Of a stretch of 64,000 nucleotides of DNA, positions 23,373 through 33,005 are shown piece by piece. The position numbers and the translations under genes were made by a program. How positions within the stretch are numbered: the stretch's first letter is position 1; each line of letters starts with the position of its first letter. This stretch comes from JAUYQR01 sp050632395 (GTDB lineage: Bacteria > Pseudomonadota > Alphaproteobacteria > Rhodobacterales > Rhodobacteraceae). The notes under the pieces were generated by a model. That model did no database searches. It saw only the letters and a list, made by a program, of their open reading frames with translations, and had not been told where the DNA came from. The stretch lies in assembly GCF_050632395.1 (NCBI RefSeq), contig NZ_CP192600.1:1984001-2048000 (forward strand). Reading direction: 5' to 3'.

Positions 23373-24943
23373 TGGGCAAGCTTGTAACGGCGGCAGAGGC
23401 GGCGGCGCGGATCGCGGATGGGGCGGTGGTAACGATCTCGTCTTCGTCGGCCTTGGGATGCCCGGACAAGGTGCTGGCCGCCATCGGCGCGCGGTTCGAG
23501 GCCGAGGGGCATCCGCGCGGGCTGACCACGCTGAACCCGATTGCCGCCGGCGACATGTACGGCGTGAAGGGCATCGACCATATCGCCAAGGATGGTCTGT
23601 TGGTGCGGATCGTCGCGGGGTCATACCCGTCGGGGTCGTCGAACCTGCCGATGCCGGATATCTGGCGGATGATCGTGGAAGACCGCGTGGCCGCCTACAA
23701 CGTGCCGTCAGGGATACTGTTCGACATGCACCGCGATGTGGCGGCACGGCGGCCCGGGGTTTTGACCAAGGTGGGGCTGGAGACCTTCGTGGACCCGATC
23801 CGCGAAGGCTGCGCGATGAACGCGGTGGCGGCAGCCGCGCCGATTGTCGAGCGGGCGGAGTTTGCTGGCGAGACCTGGCTGCATTTCCCCAATATCGTGC
23901 CGAATGTCTGCATCCTGCGGGCAACGACGGCGGACGAGCGGGGCAACCTGACCTATGAGCATGAGGGCGCGTATCTCGGCGGTCTCGATCAGGCGATTGC
24001 GGTCCGGAACCACGGCGGGCTGGTGATCGCGCAGGTCAAGCGGATGACGGCGGCGGGCAGCTTGCGGCCGCATGACGTGCGGGTGCCGGGGCATCTGGTG
24101 GACCTGATCGTGCTGGACCCCGACCAGAAGCAGACCACAGAGACCCCCTATGACCCGGCGATCTCGGGCGAGGTGATGCGACCCTGGGCCAGCTTCAAGC
24201 TGGCCGAACCGGGGGTGGAAAAGGTGATCGCCCGGCGCGCGGCGATGGAGTTGCGGCAGGGCATGGTGGCCAACCTTGGCTTTGGCATTTCCGCGATGGT
24301 GCCGCGGGTGCTGCTGGAGGAGGGGCACGCGCAGGCGGTGACATGGGCCATTGAGCAGGGCGCGGTGGGGGGGATGCCGCTGACGGGCTTTGCCTTTGGC
24401 TGTGCCTCGAACGCGGATGCGTTCATGCCTTCGCCAAACCAGTTCACCTACTTTCAAGGTGGCGGGTTCGACATGAGTTTCCTGTCGTTCCTTGAGGTGG
24501 ATGTGGCGGGCAACGTCAACGTCTCGAAACTGGGCAAGAAGCCGTATCTGACGGCGGGTTGTGGTGGGTTCGTGGACATCACGGCACATGCGAAAAAGAT
24601 CGTCTTTTCAGGGTGGTTCGAGGCGGGAGCTGAGGTTTCACTTGAAGCGGACGGTTTGCGCGTGGTGAAGCCCGGAAAGTTTTCCAAGTTCGTGGATCAG
24701 GTGGAGCATGTGACGTTTTCCGGTGGCCGGGCGCGGGCTATCGGGCAGGACGTGATCTACGTCACCGAACGCTGCGTGATCCGGCTGACCGACGCGGGGC
24801 TGGTCGCCACCGAAGTGATGCCGGGGATGGATGCCGAGCGCGATATCGTCGCCGCCTCGGGTGGCCGGGTGAGGGTGGCGCCGGATGCGGTTCGGATGCC
24901 GCTGGCGCTCTTGTCTGACGGGCCGATGGGGTGGGTGCCATGA
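23372..24943 (+). CDS. acyl-CoA:acetate/3-ketoacid CoA-transferase, fused alpha-beta (YdiF-like)
   Basis: 523-residue single-chain family-I CoA-transferase. The N-terminal part has the CoA-binding pattern (GAVVTISSSSALGCPDKVL), and the second half has the catalytic Glu in AIEQGAVGGMP with FAFGCASNADAF downstream. It moves CoA between acyl groups, so it would activate a carboxylate made earlier in this pathway. ATG 23372 is supported by GGAGG 6 nt upstream. It overlaps the following enoyl-CoA hydratase gene (ATGA). Presence inside a carbohydrate-uptake operon is unusual. Confidence 0.88.
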   Translation: MGKLVTAAEAAARIADGAVVTISSSSALGCPDKVLAAIGARFEAEGHPRGLTTLNPIAAGDMYGVKGIDHIAKDGLLVRIVAGSYPSGSSNLPMPDIWRMIVEDRVAAYNVPSGILFDMHRDVAARRPGVLTKVGLETFVDPIREGCAMNAVAAAAPIVERAEFAGETWLHFPNIVPNVCILRATTADERGNLTYEHEGAYLGGLDQAIAVRNHGGLVIAQVKRMTAAGSLRPHDVRVPGHLVDLIVLDPDQKQTTETPYDPAISGEVMRPWASFKLAEPGVEKVIARRAAMELRQGMVANLGFGISAMVPRVLLEEGHAQAVTWAIEQGAVGGMPLTGFAFGCASNADAFMPSPNQFTYFQGGGFDMSFLSFLEVDVAGNVNVSKLGKKPYLTAGCGGFVDITAHAKKIVFSGWFEAGAEVSLEADGLRVVKPGKFSKFVDQVEHVTFSGGRARAIGQDVIYVTERCVIRLTDAGLVATEVMPGMDAERDIVAASGGRVRVAPDAVRMPLALLSDGPMGWVP

Positions 24944-25707
24944 GCGCGGTGCATCTGATCTTGCGTGGGCCGGTGGCAGAGGTGCGGCTGGACAACCCGG
25001 CCAAGCTGAACGCGCTGACCGTGGGAATGCTGGCGGAGTTGTCGGCGCATCTGGATACCCTGGAGCGGCGGGCGGATGTGGCTTGCGTGCTGCTGACGGC
25101 GGAAGGTGAGCGGGCGTTTTGCACCGGGGCCGATATCACTGCCTGGGGCGACCTGACCCCGGCGGAGTTTGCGCGGCACTGGGTCCGCGAGGGGCACCGG
25201 ATCTTCGACCGGCTGGCGCGTTTGGCCAAGCCGACGATTGCGGTGCTGACGGGACATGCGTTTGGCGGGGGGCTGGAGCTTGCCGCCGCTTGTGACATCC
25301 GGGTGATGGTGCCGCGCGCCAGCCTCGCCCTCCCTGAGGCGGGTGTGGGCATCGTCCCCGGATGGTCCGGCACCCAGCGGTTGCTGCGGCTTTTGCCGGA
25401 GCCGGTGGTCAAGGAAATGGCGCTGTTCGGGCGCAGACTTTCGGCGGAGCGGGCGCTGGCCTTGGGCTTTGTGGCCGAAGTGGCGGAGGACGCGCGCGGG
25501 GTGGCCGTGGCGATGGCGCTGCGGGTGGCCGAAACCTCGCCCCGGGCGGTGGAGGTCGCGAAATACATGATCCACGCAGGCGCGGGCGAAGACCCGGGCG
25601 CGATGATCGAGGCGTTGGGGGCGGGAATGATCGCGGCCACAGCCGACAAGGCGGAGGGCGTGGCCGCGTTCCGGGCCAAGCGCAAACCGGAATTTCGGGG
25701 GGAATGA
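24940..25707 (+). CDS. enoyl-CoA hydratase/isomerase family protein
   Basis: 255-residue crotonase. The first oxyanion-hole motif is FCTGADI near residue 65. The second is the GHAFGGGLELAAACDI region near 105, followed by PEAGVGIVPGWSGTQRL, where Glu of PEAG is one catalytic position and a PGWSG loop replaces the more common PGAGG. It would hydrate, isomerise or cleave a CoA thioester formed by the preceding transferase. ATG at 24940 overlaps the upstream stop; the stop overlaps the aldehyde dehydrogenase start. Confidence 0.88.
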   Translation: MSAVHLILRGPVAEVRLDNPAKLNALTVGMLAELSAHLDTLERRADVACVLLTAEGERAFCTGADITAWGDLTPAEFARHWVREGHRIFDRLARLAKPTIAVLTGHAFGGGLELAAACDIRVMVPRASLALPEAGVGIVPGWSGTQRLLRLLPEPVVKEMALFGRRLSAERALALGFVAEVAEDARGVAVAMALRVAETSPRAVEVAKYMIHAGAGEDPGAMIEALGAGMIAATADKAEGVAAFRAKRKPEFRGE

Positions 25708-27227
25708 TGCTGGATATGACGGTGATCGCCGCGACGGGACAAGTGCTGCCGGAGCGGCCTTTTGTGGGGCGGCATCTGATCGGCGGCGCTTGGGTTGCTG
25801 GAAGTTCCACGTTCGACCGGGTGTCTCCCGCGCATGGCGTGGTGGTCAGCTGCTCAGCCCTTGGAACGGCGGCGGATGCGGAGGCCGCGATTGCGGCGGC
25901 GCGGGCGGCTTTCGACAGCGGGGTTTGGTCGCGGGTGACGGGTAAGGCGCGCGCAGCCGCCTTGCTGCGGGTGGCCGATCTGATTGAGGCCAATGTCGAG
26001 CGGATAGCACTTCTGGAGACGCTGGAAAGCGGCAAGCCGATCAGCCAGTCGCGCGGCGAGGTGTCGGGGGCGGCGGACCTGTGGCGCTATGCGGCGAGCC
26101 TTGCACGCAACATCACCGGGGACAGCCACAACACGCTTGGGGCGGACATGTTGGGCGTGATCCTGAAGGAGCCGATCGGCGTCGTGTCGGTGATTACTCC
26201 GTGGAACTTCCCGTTCTGGATTCTGAGCCAGAAGCTGCCCTTTGCCTTGGCGGCGGGTTGCACCTGCGTGGTGAAGCCGTCGGAAATGACACCGTCCAGC
26301 ACCGTGATGATGGGCGAGTTGCTGATCGAGGCGGGGTTGCCCGCCGGGGTGGTGAACATCGTTTTGGGTGAGGGGCAGCCGGTGGGGGCTGTGCTGGCCT
26401 CGCACCCGGATGTGGACATGGTGACGTTCACCGGGTCAACGGCGGTGGGCAAGGCGATCTCGGTCGCGGCGAGTGCGACGCTGAAGAAGGTGGCGCTGGA
26501 ACTGGGGGGCAAGAACCCGCAGGTGATCTTTCCCGACGCCGATCTGGATAGCGCGGCGGATGCGGTGACGTTCGGCATCTATTTCAACGCGGGCGAATGC
26601 TGCAATTCCGGCAGCCGCGTGCTGGTACATGAAGATATCGCCGAGGCGTTTGTGGCAAAGGTCACGGCGCTGTCGCGGCAGGTGGCGTTCGGCGATCCGC
26701 TGCACGCCGATACGCAGGTGGGCGCGATCATATCGCTCGCGCATCAGGGCAAGATCGACGGCTATGTGAGGGATGCGGTCGCGGCAGGCGCAACAGTTGC
26801 CTTGGGTGGCGGGCCGCTCAATGTGCCGGGGCTGGCGGGGCAGTTCTACCAGCCAACGGTGGTTTCGGGCGTGACGGCGGACATGGCGATTGCCCGGGAC
26901 GAGGTGTTCGGCCCGGTGCTGGCCTGCCTGACCTTTCGCACTCTGGACGAGGCGGTGGCACTTGCCAACGACGCGGCCTATGGCCTGAGCGCGGGCGTGT
27001 GGAGCGAGAACGTCCACACCTGTCTTGAGTTCGCGCGGCGGGTGCAGGCCGGCACGATCTGGACCAACACGTGGATGGACGGGTTCCCGGAAATGACCTT
27101 CGGCGGCTTCAAGCAGTCGGGTCAGGGCCGCGAGATCGGGCGCTATGGGCTTGAAGAATTCCTCGAGGTCAAGACGGTGGCGATGCGCATCGGGCGCACG
27201 CGGCCGAACTGGGTGAAGACCCGCTGA
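25704..27227 (+). CDS. NAD(P)-dependent aldehyde dehydrogenase
   Basis: 507-residue ALDH-superfamily enzyme oxidising an aldehyde to a carboxylate. It shows TPWNFPFWILSQKL (oxyanion Asn), KPSEMTP, FTGSTAVGK, the general base Glu in LELGGKNP, the catalytic Cys in NAGECCNSGSR and EVFGPV. Two adjacent ATGs (25704 and 25707) follow GGGGGG; either may be used. Translationally coupled to the hydratase gene. Probably makes the carboxylate that the CoA-transferase activates; substrate unknown. Confidence 0.92.
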   Translation: MMLDMTVIAATGQVLPERPFVGRHLIGGAWVAGSSTFDRVSPAHGVVVSCSALGTAADAEAAIAAARAAFDSGVWSRVTGKARAAALLRVADLIEANVERIALLETLESGKPISQSRGEVSGAADLWRYAASLARNITGDSHNTLGADMLGVILKEPIGVVSVITPWNFPFWILSQKLPFALAAGCTCVVKPSEMTPSSTVMMGELLIEAGLPAGVVNIVLGEGQPVGAVLASHPDVDMVTFTGSTAVGKAISVAASATLKKVALELGGKNPQVIFPDADLDSAADAVTFGIYFNAGECCNSGSRVLVHEDIAEAFVAKVTALSRQVAFGDPLHADTQVGAIISLAHQGKIDGYVRDAVAAGATVALGGGPLNVPGLAGQFYQPTVVSGVTADMAIARDEVFGPVLACLTFRTLDEAVALANDAAYGLSAGVWSENVHTCLEFARRVQAGTIWTNTWMDGFPEMTFGGFKQSGQGREIGRYGLEEFLEVKTVAMRIGRTRPNWVKTR

Positions 27228-27277
27228 GAAACCCTTGGCGGATAATGAAAAACCAACGCAACACGGGAGGAAACCAA

Positions 27278-28528
27278 ATGCGTGGATTTTACGGTAAGGC
27301 ACTGACGGCGGCGGCGGCACTTGTGCTGTCGACGAGCCTTGTGAAGGCGGCGGATGTCGAGGTTCTGCACTGGTGGACATCCGGTGGTGAGGCGGCGGCG
27401 CTGAACGTGCTGAAGGACAATCTGGCTGGCGCGGGCACCGGCTGGCTGGACATGCCGGTTGCGGGCGGCGGCGGCGAGGCGGCGATGACCACGCTGCGCG
27501 CGCGCGTCACCGCAGGCAACCCGCCAACGGCCGTGCAGATGCTGGGCTTCGACATTCAGGATTGGGCAAAGGAAGGCGCGCTGGCCGACCTGACCGCCAC
27601 TGCAACCGCCGAAGGCTGGGACAAGGTGGTGCCGACGGCACTGCAGGCGTTCTCGACCTATGACGGCAAGTGGGTTGCGGCCCCGGTGAACGTGCATTCC
27701 ACGAACTGGATCTGGATCAGCAAGTCCGCCCTTGATGCCGCAGGCGGCAAGGCGCCGGAGACGTGGGAAGAACTGGTCGCCGTCTTGGACGCGATGAAGG
27801 CCAATGGCATCACGCCCTTGGCGCATGGCGGGCAGGCCTGGCAGGACGCGACGGTGTTCGACGCGGTCGTGCTGTCCTTGGGCGCGGATTTCTACAAGGC
27901 CGCGATGATCGACCTCGACCCGGCGGCGTTGGGTGGCGAGAAGATGGTCGAGGCGTTCAACCGCATGGCCAAACTGCGGTCTTACGTCGATGACAACTTC
28001 TCGGGCCGCGACTGGAACCTCGCCTCGGCCATGGTGATCAACGGCGAGGCCGGGATGCAGATGATGGGCGACTGGGCCAAGGGCGAGTTCCTGAAGGCGG
28101 GCAAGGTGCCGGGCACCGATTTCGTCTGCATCCGCTTCCCCGGAACGCAAGGCATGGTGACCTTCAACTCTGACCAGTTCGCCATGTTCAACCAGACGGA
28201 CCCTGCGATGCAGGAAGCCCAGGTCGCAATGGCCAAGGCGATCATGGACCCGGCCTTCCAGTCGGCGTTCAACGTGGTGAAGGGCTCGGTTCCTGCGCGG
28301 ACCGACGTACCGGACACCGACTTTGACGACTGCGGCAAGAAGGGCATGAAGGATCTGGCCGAGGCGAACGCGAACGGCATGCTCTTCGGCTCGATGGCGC
28401 ATGGTCATGCGGCACCTGCGGCCGTGAAGAACGCGCTTTACGACGTGGTGACCGCGCATTTCAACGGCGAGTATGACGCGGCGACAGCTGCGAAGGAACT
28501 TGCCGCTGCGGTCGAAGCGGCGAAGTAA
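27278..28528 (+). CDS. carbohydrate ABC transporter periplasmic binding protein
   Basis: 416 residues. A signal peptide (MRGFYGKALTAAAALVLS, cleavage after VKA) is followed by a family-1 sugar-binding fold typical of glucose/mannose-type binding proteins (VEVLHWWTSGGEAAALNVL; GGGGEAAMTTLRARV; VNVHSTNWIWISKSAL; QDATVFDAVVLSLG). ATG 27278 is chosen over an upstream in-frame ATG at 27245 because GGGAGG and the signal peptide fit. It captures the operon's growth substrate, most likely a sugar or glycoside. A hairpin follows its stop. Confidence 0.93.
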   Translation: MRGFYGKALTAAAALVLSTSLVKAADVEVLHWWTSGGEAAALNVLKDNLAGAGTGWLDMPVAGGGGEAAMTTLRARVTAGNPPTAVQMLGFDIQDWAKEGALADLTATATAEGWDKVVPTALQAFSTYDGKWVAAPVNVHSTNWIWISKSALDAAGGKAPETWEELVAVLDAMKANGITPLAHGGQAWQDATVFDAVVLSLGADFYKAAMIDLDPAALGGEKMVEAFNRMAKLRSYVDDNFSGRDWNLASAMVINGEAGMQMMGDWAKGEFLKAGKVPGTDFVCIRFPGTQGMVTFNSDQFAMFNQTDPAMQEAQVAMAKAIMDPAFQSAFNVVKGSVPARTDVPDTDFDDCGKKGMKDLAEANANGMLFGSMAHGHAAPAAVKNALYDVVTAHFNGEYDAATAAKELAAAVEAAK

Positions 28529-28536
28529 GCCCACAT

Positions 28537-28564
28537 GGGAAGGCGGCCCAAGGGTCGCCTTCCC
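28537..28564 (+). terminator. intercistronic hairpin after the binding-protein gene
   Basis: GGGAAGGCG (28537-28545) pairs with CGCCTTCCC (28556-28564), 8 bp after the stop, followed by a weak T run. It is placed like the smoE/smoF hairpins and probably partially terminates or stabilises the binding-protein message. Confidence 0.65.
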
Positions 28565-28624
28565 GCACTTTTGCCTGATCTGATTTGTCCGGTGGTTGCC
28601 CGCAATGCGGGCGTGGAGGGGGCT

Positions 28625-29524
28625 ATGGCGACGCGATCCATCGACGCCGATTTTCGCACGCGGTTGCAGGACTGGATACCGAAGCTGGTATTGTCGCCCT
28701 CGCTGGCGCTGATCCTGGTCTTTGTCTACGGCTTCATTCTTTACACCGGCTATCTGTCGTTCACTGACAGCAAGATGCTGCCGTCCAACACCTTGGTGGG
28801 ATGGGAGAATTACACAAAACTTTGGGCACTGTCGTCCTGGATCACGGCGATCAAGAACCTCGCGATCTTCGCCTCGCTTTACATCGTGATCTGCACGGCG
28901 ATCGGGCTGACGCTTGCGATCTTCCTTGACCAGAAGATCCGCGGCGAGGGGTTCCTGCGGCCGATCTACCTTTATCCAATGGCGTTGTCGTTCATCGTGA
29001 CGGGAACGGCGTGGAAATGGTTTCTGGACCCCGGTATCGGTTTGGAACACACCATGCACCTTTGGGGATGGGAGAGCTTCAGCTTTACTTGGATCAAGGA
29101 ACGCGACATGGCGATCTATACTGTGGTCATCGCGGCGGTCTGGCAGACATCCGGGTTCGTGATGGCGATGTTTCTGGCGGGCCTGCGCGGCATCGACAAC
29201 GAGATCCTGAAGGCGGCACAGATCGACGGGGCGTCGAACTGGCAGCTTTACCGCCGCATCGTCATTCCCCTGTTGCGTCCGGCGTTTCTGAGCGCCTTCG
29301 TGATCCTCAGCCACCTTGCGATCAAGTCATACGACCTGGTCATCGCGCTGACCGGGGGCGGGCCGGGGCGGGCGACGGAATTGCCCGCGACCTTCATGTA
29401 TTCCTACACCTTCACCCGCAATTCGATGGGGATCGGGGCGGCATCGGCGGTGATCATGCTGATGACCATCGCCGCGATCATGATCCCCTACATTTACGCC
29501 GAACTGAAGGAGAAGAAGGAATGA
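28625..29524 (+). CDS. carbohydrate ABC transporter permease (MalF-type)
   Basis: 299-residue inner-membrane permease with six predicted helices, the first being LVLSPSLALILVFVYGFIL. The EAA loop KAAQIDGASNWQLYRRIVI contacts the ATPase. ATG 28625 has GGAGG upstream; the in-frame extension to 28535 runs through the intercistronic hairpin and is not credible. Its TGA overlaps the next ATG (ATGA). Confidence 0.92.
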   Translation: MATRSIDADFRTRLQDWIPKLVLSPSLALILVFVYGFILYTGYLSFTDSKMLPSNTLVGWENYTKLWALSSWITAIKNLAIFASLYIVICTAIGLTLAIFLDQKIRGEGFLRPIYLYPMALSFIVTGTAWKWFLDPGIGLEHTMHLWGWESFSFTWIKERDMAIYTVVIAAVWQTSGFVMAMFLAGLRGIDNEILKAAQIDGASNWQLYRRIVIPLLRPAFLSAFVILSHLAIKSYDLVIALTGGGPGRATELPATFMYSYTFTRNSMGIGAASAVIMLMTIAAIMIPYIYAELKEKKE

Positions 29525-30402
29525 GCGCCGCGACGCAAGACACCGCCGTGCGCACCGGCCGGGTAGCACGGACCTTCATCTACCTCGTGCTGCTACTGTT
29601 CGCGCTGTTCTACCTTCTGCCGTTCTTCGTGATGCTGACAAACAGCCTGAAGCCGTTGTCGGAAATCACCGGCGGCAACATGATGTCCCTGCCGCAGGTC
29701 TGGACGCTGGAAGCCTGGCGCTCGGCCTGGTCAACCGCGCAGATCGGGGTGGAGCCGACGGGGTTGAAACCCTACTTCCTGAATTCGCTTCTGATGGTGG
29801 TGCCGGCGGTGGCAATCTCGACCATGCTGGGCGCGCTGAACGGCTATGTGCTGACGAAGTGGCGGTTCAGGGGCGATACGATCCTCTTTGGGCTGATGCT
29901 GTTCGCCTGCTTCATCCCGTTCCAGATCGTGCTTATTCCGATGGCGCGGATGTTGGGGTTGATGGGGCTGGCTGGGTCTACTCCGGGGCTGATCCTGGTG
30001 CATGTGGTCTACGGCATCGGCTTTACCACGCTTTATTTTCGCAACTACTACGCTTCTTTCCCGACCGAGTTGGTGAAGGCCGCGATGATCGACGGGGCGG
30101 GGTTCTTCCGGATCTTCTGGCGGATAATGCTGCCGGTATCGGGGCCGATCGCGGTGGTTTCCGTCATCTGGCAATTCACCAACATCTGGAACGACTTCCT
30201 GTTCGGCGCATCCTTTGCCGACCTTGATTCCATGCCGATGACGGTGGCCCTGAACAACCTCGTCAACTCCTCGACCGGGGTGAAAGAATACAACGTCCAC
30301 TTCGCCGGTGCGATCCTGGCCGCGCTGCCGACCCTTCTCGTCTACATCGTCGCAGGCCGCTACTTTGTGCGCGGTCTGATGGCTGGCTCTGTGAAAGGCT
30401 GA
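29521..30402 (+). CDS. carbohydrate ABC transporter permease (MalG-type)
   Basis: 293-residue inner-membrane permease; the first helix is FIYLVLLLFALFYLLPFFVM. The EAA loop is KAAMIDGAGFFRIFWRIML, and a C-terminal arm ends GLMAGSVKG as in MalG-class proteins. Translationally coupled to the upstream permease and 3 bp before the ATPase gene. Confidence 0.92.
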   Translation: MSAATQDTAVRTGRVARTFIYLVLLLFALFYLLPFFVMLTNSLKPLSEITGGNMMSLPQVWTLEAWRSAWSTAQIGVEPTGLKPYFLNSLLMVVPAVAISTMLGALNGYVLTKWRFRGDTILFGLMLFACFIPFQIVLIPMARMLGLMGLAGSTPGLILVHVVYGIGFTTLYFRNYYASFPTELVKAAMIDGAGFFRIFWRIMLPVSGPIAVVSVIWQFTNIWNDFLFGASFADLDSMPMTVALNNLVNSSTGVKEYNVHFAGAILAALPTLLVYIVAGRYFVRGLMAGSVKG

Positions 30403-30405
30403 CCC

Positions 30406-31518
30406 ATGGGTTTTCTCGATATATCGCATGTGACCAAACGCTACGGGAACGTGCAGGTGCTGCACGAGGTGGACATCTCGGTTCAGGAGGGGGAGTTTCT
30501 GGTACTGGTCGGCCCGTCGGGCTGCGGAAAATCCACGCTTCTCAACATGATCGCAGGGCTGGAGGCGATTTCCTCGGGCGATATCTCGATCAAGGGCCGG
30601 GTCATCAACGGGGTCCACCCGTCAAAGCGCAACATCGCGATGGTGTTCCAGAGTTATGCGCTTTACCCGAACATGACCGTGGGCCAGAACATGACTTTCG
30701 GGCTGGAGATGCACGGGGTGCCGAAGGCCGAGCGTGACAAGGCGCTGGCCGATGTGGGCAAGCTTCTGCAGATTGACCACCTTCTCGACCGCAAGCCGGG
30801 GCAGTTGTCCGGCGGCCAGCGGCAGCGGGTGGCTATGGGCCGCGCGCTGGTGCGGAACCCCGATGTGTTCCTGTTCGACGAGCCGCTTTCCAACCTTGAC
30901 GCCAAGCTGCGCGTCGACATGCGGACCGAGATCAAGAAGCTGCACCACAAGCTGGGCACGACCATCGTCTACGTCACCCACGACCAGATCGAGGCGATGA
31001 CGCTGTCGACCCGGATCGCGGTGATGAACAAGGGCTATGTCCAGCAGCTTGGCACGCCGAAAGAGATTTACGACACGCCTGCGAACCTGTTCGTGGCAAC
31101 CTTCATGGGCAGCCCGGCGATGAACATCCTGCCTGCCAAGGTGGTGATGCAGAACGGCGCGCCCCATGCCGAGATCACGGATAGCGAAGGAGTGGTGCGG
31201 CATTTGCGGTTCAGCCAGGCCAACATGGCGGATTGGGCGGGCAAGGCGATCCTGCTGGGCATCAGGCCTGAGGCGATTACCGATCCCGAAGGCGCTGACC
31301 GCAAGTCCGGCAACATCCAGCCCTTTGCCAACCGAGTGACGGTGACGGAACCGGCGGGGTCGGATACGTTTGTGACCATGACCCTGTCAGGCAAGGACGT
31401 GATCGCGCGGATGCGGGCGGATGCGTCGGTGGCGCCGGGGCAGATGTTCGACTTTGCGGTGAACATGGAAAAGGCGGTGGCCTTCGACCCGGTGACCGAG
31501 GTGCGGATCGCGGGATGA
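30406..31518 (+). CDS. carbohydrate ABC transporter ATPase (UgpC/MsmK-type)
   Basis: 370-residue ATPase driving the importer, with Walker A GPSGCGKST, Q-loop FQSYALYPNMTV, signature LSGGQRQRVAMGRAL, Walker B FLFDEPLSNLD and H-loop HDQIEAMTL. A full-length C-terminal regulatory (TOBE) region contains LLGIRPEAI. It sits at the junction between transporter and enzyme genes; its TGA overlaps the GMC oxidoreductase start. Confidence 0.93.
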   Translation: MGFLDISHVTKRYGNVQVLHEVDISVQEGEFLVLVGPSGCGKSTLLNMIAGLEAISSGDISIKGRVINGVHPSKRNIAMVFQSYALYPNMTVGQNMTFGLEMHGVPKAERDKALADVGKLLQIDHLLDRKPGQLSGGQRQRVAMGRALVRNPDVFLFDEPLSNLDAKLRVDMRTEIKKLHHKLGTTIVYVTHDQIEAMTLSTRIAVMNKGYVQQLGTPKEIYDTPANLFVATFMGSPAMNILPAKVVMQNGAPHAEITDSEGVVRHLRFSQANMADWAGKAILLGIRPEAITDPEGADRKSGNIQPFANRVTVTEPAGSDTFVTMTLSGKDVIARMRADASVAPGQMFDFAVNMEKAVAFDPVTEVRIAG

Positions 31519-33005
31519 GCGACGCCGATATCATCATCATCGGGTCGGGCATGGGAGGTGCCACGCTGGCGGCGGCGCTGGCGCCTTCGGGCAGGCGCAT
31601 ACTCATTCTGGAGCGGGGCGAGCGTCTGGCCGACAGCCCAGAGGCGCGCGATCCAGCGGCGATCTTCCAGCGGGCGCATTTCAAGCCGAAGGAAACATGG
31701 CGCGACATATCGGGGGCGGTGCTGCATCCGGGAAATTACGCCTATGTCGGCGGCAACACCAAATTCTACGGCGCGGTCCTGTTGCGCTACCGGGCCGAGG
31801 ATTTCCGCCCGCTGCGGCATATCGAAGGCACGACGCCGGGCTGGCCCATTGGCTACGATGATCTGGAACCCCATTATGCCCGCGCCGAAGTGCTGTACCG
31901 GGTGCGGGGCGATGCGGGCCAAGATCCGACCGAGCCGCCACATTCGGCGGACTATCCCTTCCCGCCGGTGCCGGATGAACCTGACATTGCGCGGCTGCGC
32001 GCGGCGTTCGCAGCGCAGGGGCTGCATGTGTCGGCCCTGCCGCTTGGGGTCGATATCGAGGCGTGGCTCAAGCGTGCGAAGACCGGCTGGGACGCCTTTC
32101 CCTGCACCACGGGGGCAAAGTCCGACGCGGAAAGCTGCGGGCTTGCCGAGGCGTTGCGCCACCCGAACGTGCGGTTGCAAACGGGCGCCAAGGTGACGCG
32201 GCTGCTGGCAGAGGGGCGCCGGGTGACGGGGGTCGAGGTGGAGCGGGCCGGGGTGGGCGAGACGCTGCGTGCGCCGCTCGTCGTGCTGGCGGCGGGGGCG
32301 ATCCTGTCGTCGGCGCTGTTGCTAGCCTCGGCTAACGAGGAGCATCCGCGCGGCCTGGCGAACGGGTCCGATCAGGTGGGGCGCAACTACATGAACCACA
32401 ACCTGACCGGGATGGTCGCCTACAACCCCTTCCGCCGGAACCGGACCGTTTATGAAAAGACCATTCAGGTCAATGACTTCTATCTGAAGGGTGGGCCACG
32501 GGGCGAACCTTTGGGCAATATCCAGATGCTGGGCCGGATCACCGGGCCGATCCTTGCGGGCGAGGCGGGGTTGCCCCTTTGGCTGGCGCGGCACATCGCG
32601 GACCGGTCGATCCACATCATGGCGATGTCGGAGGACCTGCCCGACCCGAACTCGCGCGTGTTCTGGCGGGGTGGCGAGGTGGTGCTGGACTGGCGGCGCA
32701 CCAACACCAAGGCCCACGCGCAGCTGGTGGACCGACTGAAGGCGGCGATGCGGCGGGCGGGCTGGCCGGTAACGCTGGCGCGGGGGTTCCCGAAATCGAA
32801 GCCATCGCACCAGTGCGGCACGAACCGGATGGGCGCGGACCCGCGCGCATCGGTCGTGGATGTGAACCTGAAGGCGCATGATCTGGACAACCTCTACATC
32901 GTCGATGCGTCCGTCCTGCCGACGTCGGCGGCGGTGAACCCTTCGCTGACCGTGGCGGCGCTGGCGCTGCGGGCGGGCGAGCATATCGCGAGGGTCAAAG
33001 CATGA
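31515..33005 (+). CDS. GMC-family FAD oxidoreductase (first copy)
   Basis: 496-residue glucose-methanol-choline oxidoreductase of the divergent bacterial type. FAD-binding GSGMGGATLAAALA is at residues 10-23, GGNTKFYGAVLLRYR follows near 77, and VLAAGAILSSALLL is near 265. A C-terminal region has SHQCGTNRMG and YIVDASVLPTSAAVNPSLT (flavin-site signature). It resembles the sugar dehydrogenases of the glucoside 3-dehydrogenase/gluconate dehydrogenase class more than choline dehydrogenase. No signal peptide, so cytoplasmic. Coupled to the ATPase and SDR genes by overlaps. Confidence 0.86.
   Translation: MSDADIIIIGSGMGGATLAAALAPSGRRILILERGERLADSPEARDPAAIFQRAHFKPKETWRDISGAVLHPGNYAYVGGNTKFYGAVLLRYRAEDFRPLRHIEGTTPGWPIGYDDLEPHYARAEVLYRVRGDAGQDPTEPPHSADYPFPPVPDEPDIARLRAAFAAQGLHVSALPLGVDIEAWLKRAKTGWDAFPCTTGAKSDAESCGLAEALRHPNVRLQTGAKVTRLLAEGRRVTGVEVERAGVGETLRAPLVVLAAGAILSSALLLASANEEHPRGLANGSDQVGRNYMNHNLTGMVAYNPFRRNRTVYEKTIQVNDFYLKGGPRGEPLGNIQMLGRITGPILAGEAGLPLWLARHIADRSIHIMAMSEDLPDPNSRVFWRGGEVVLDWRRTNTKAHAQLVDRLKAAMRRAGWPVTLARGFPKSKPSHQCGTNRMGADPRASVVDVNLKAHDLDNLYIVDASVLPTSAAVNPSLTVAALALRAGEHIARVKA

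Noticed and set aside
27143..29314. 723-codon minus-strand frame opposite the ABC transporter genes
   Set aside because: Antisense shadow; the plus strand encodes a complete binding protein and permeases with ribosome-binding sites.
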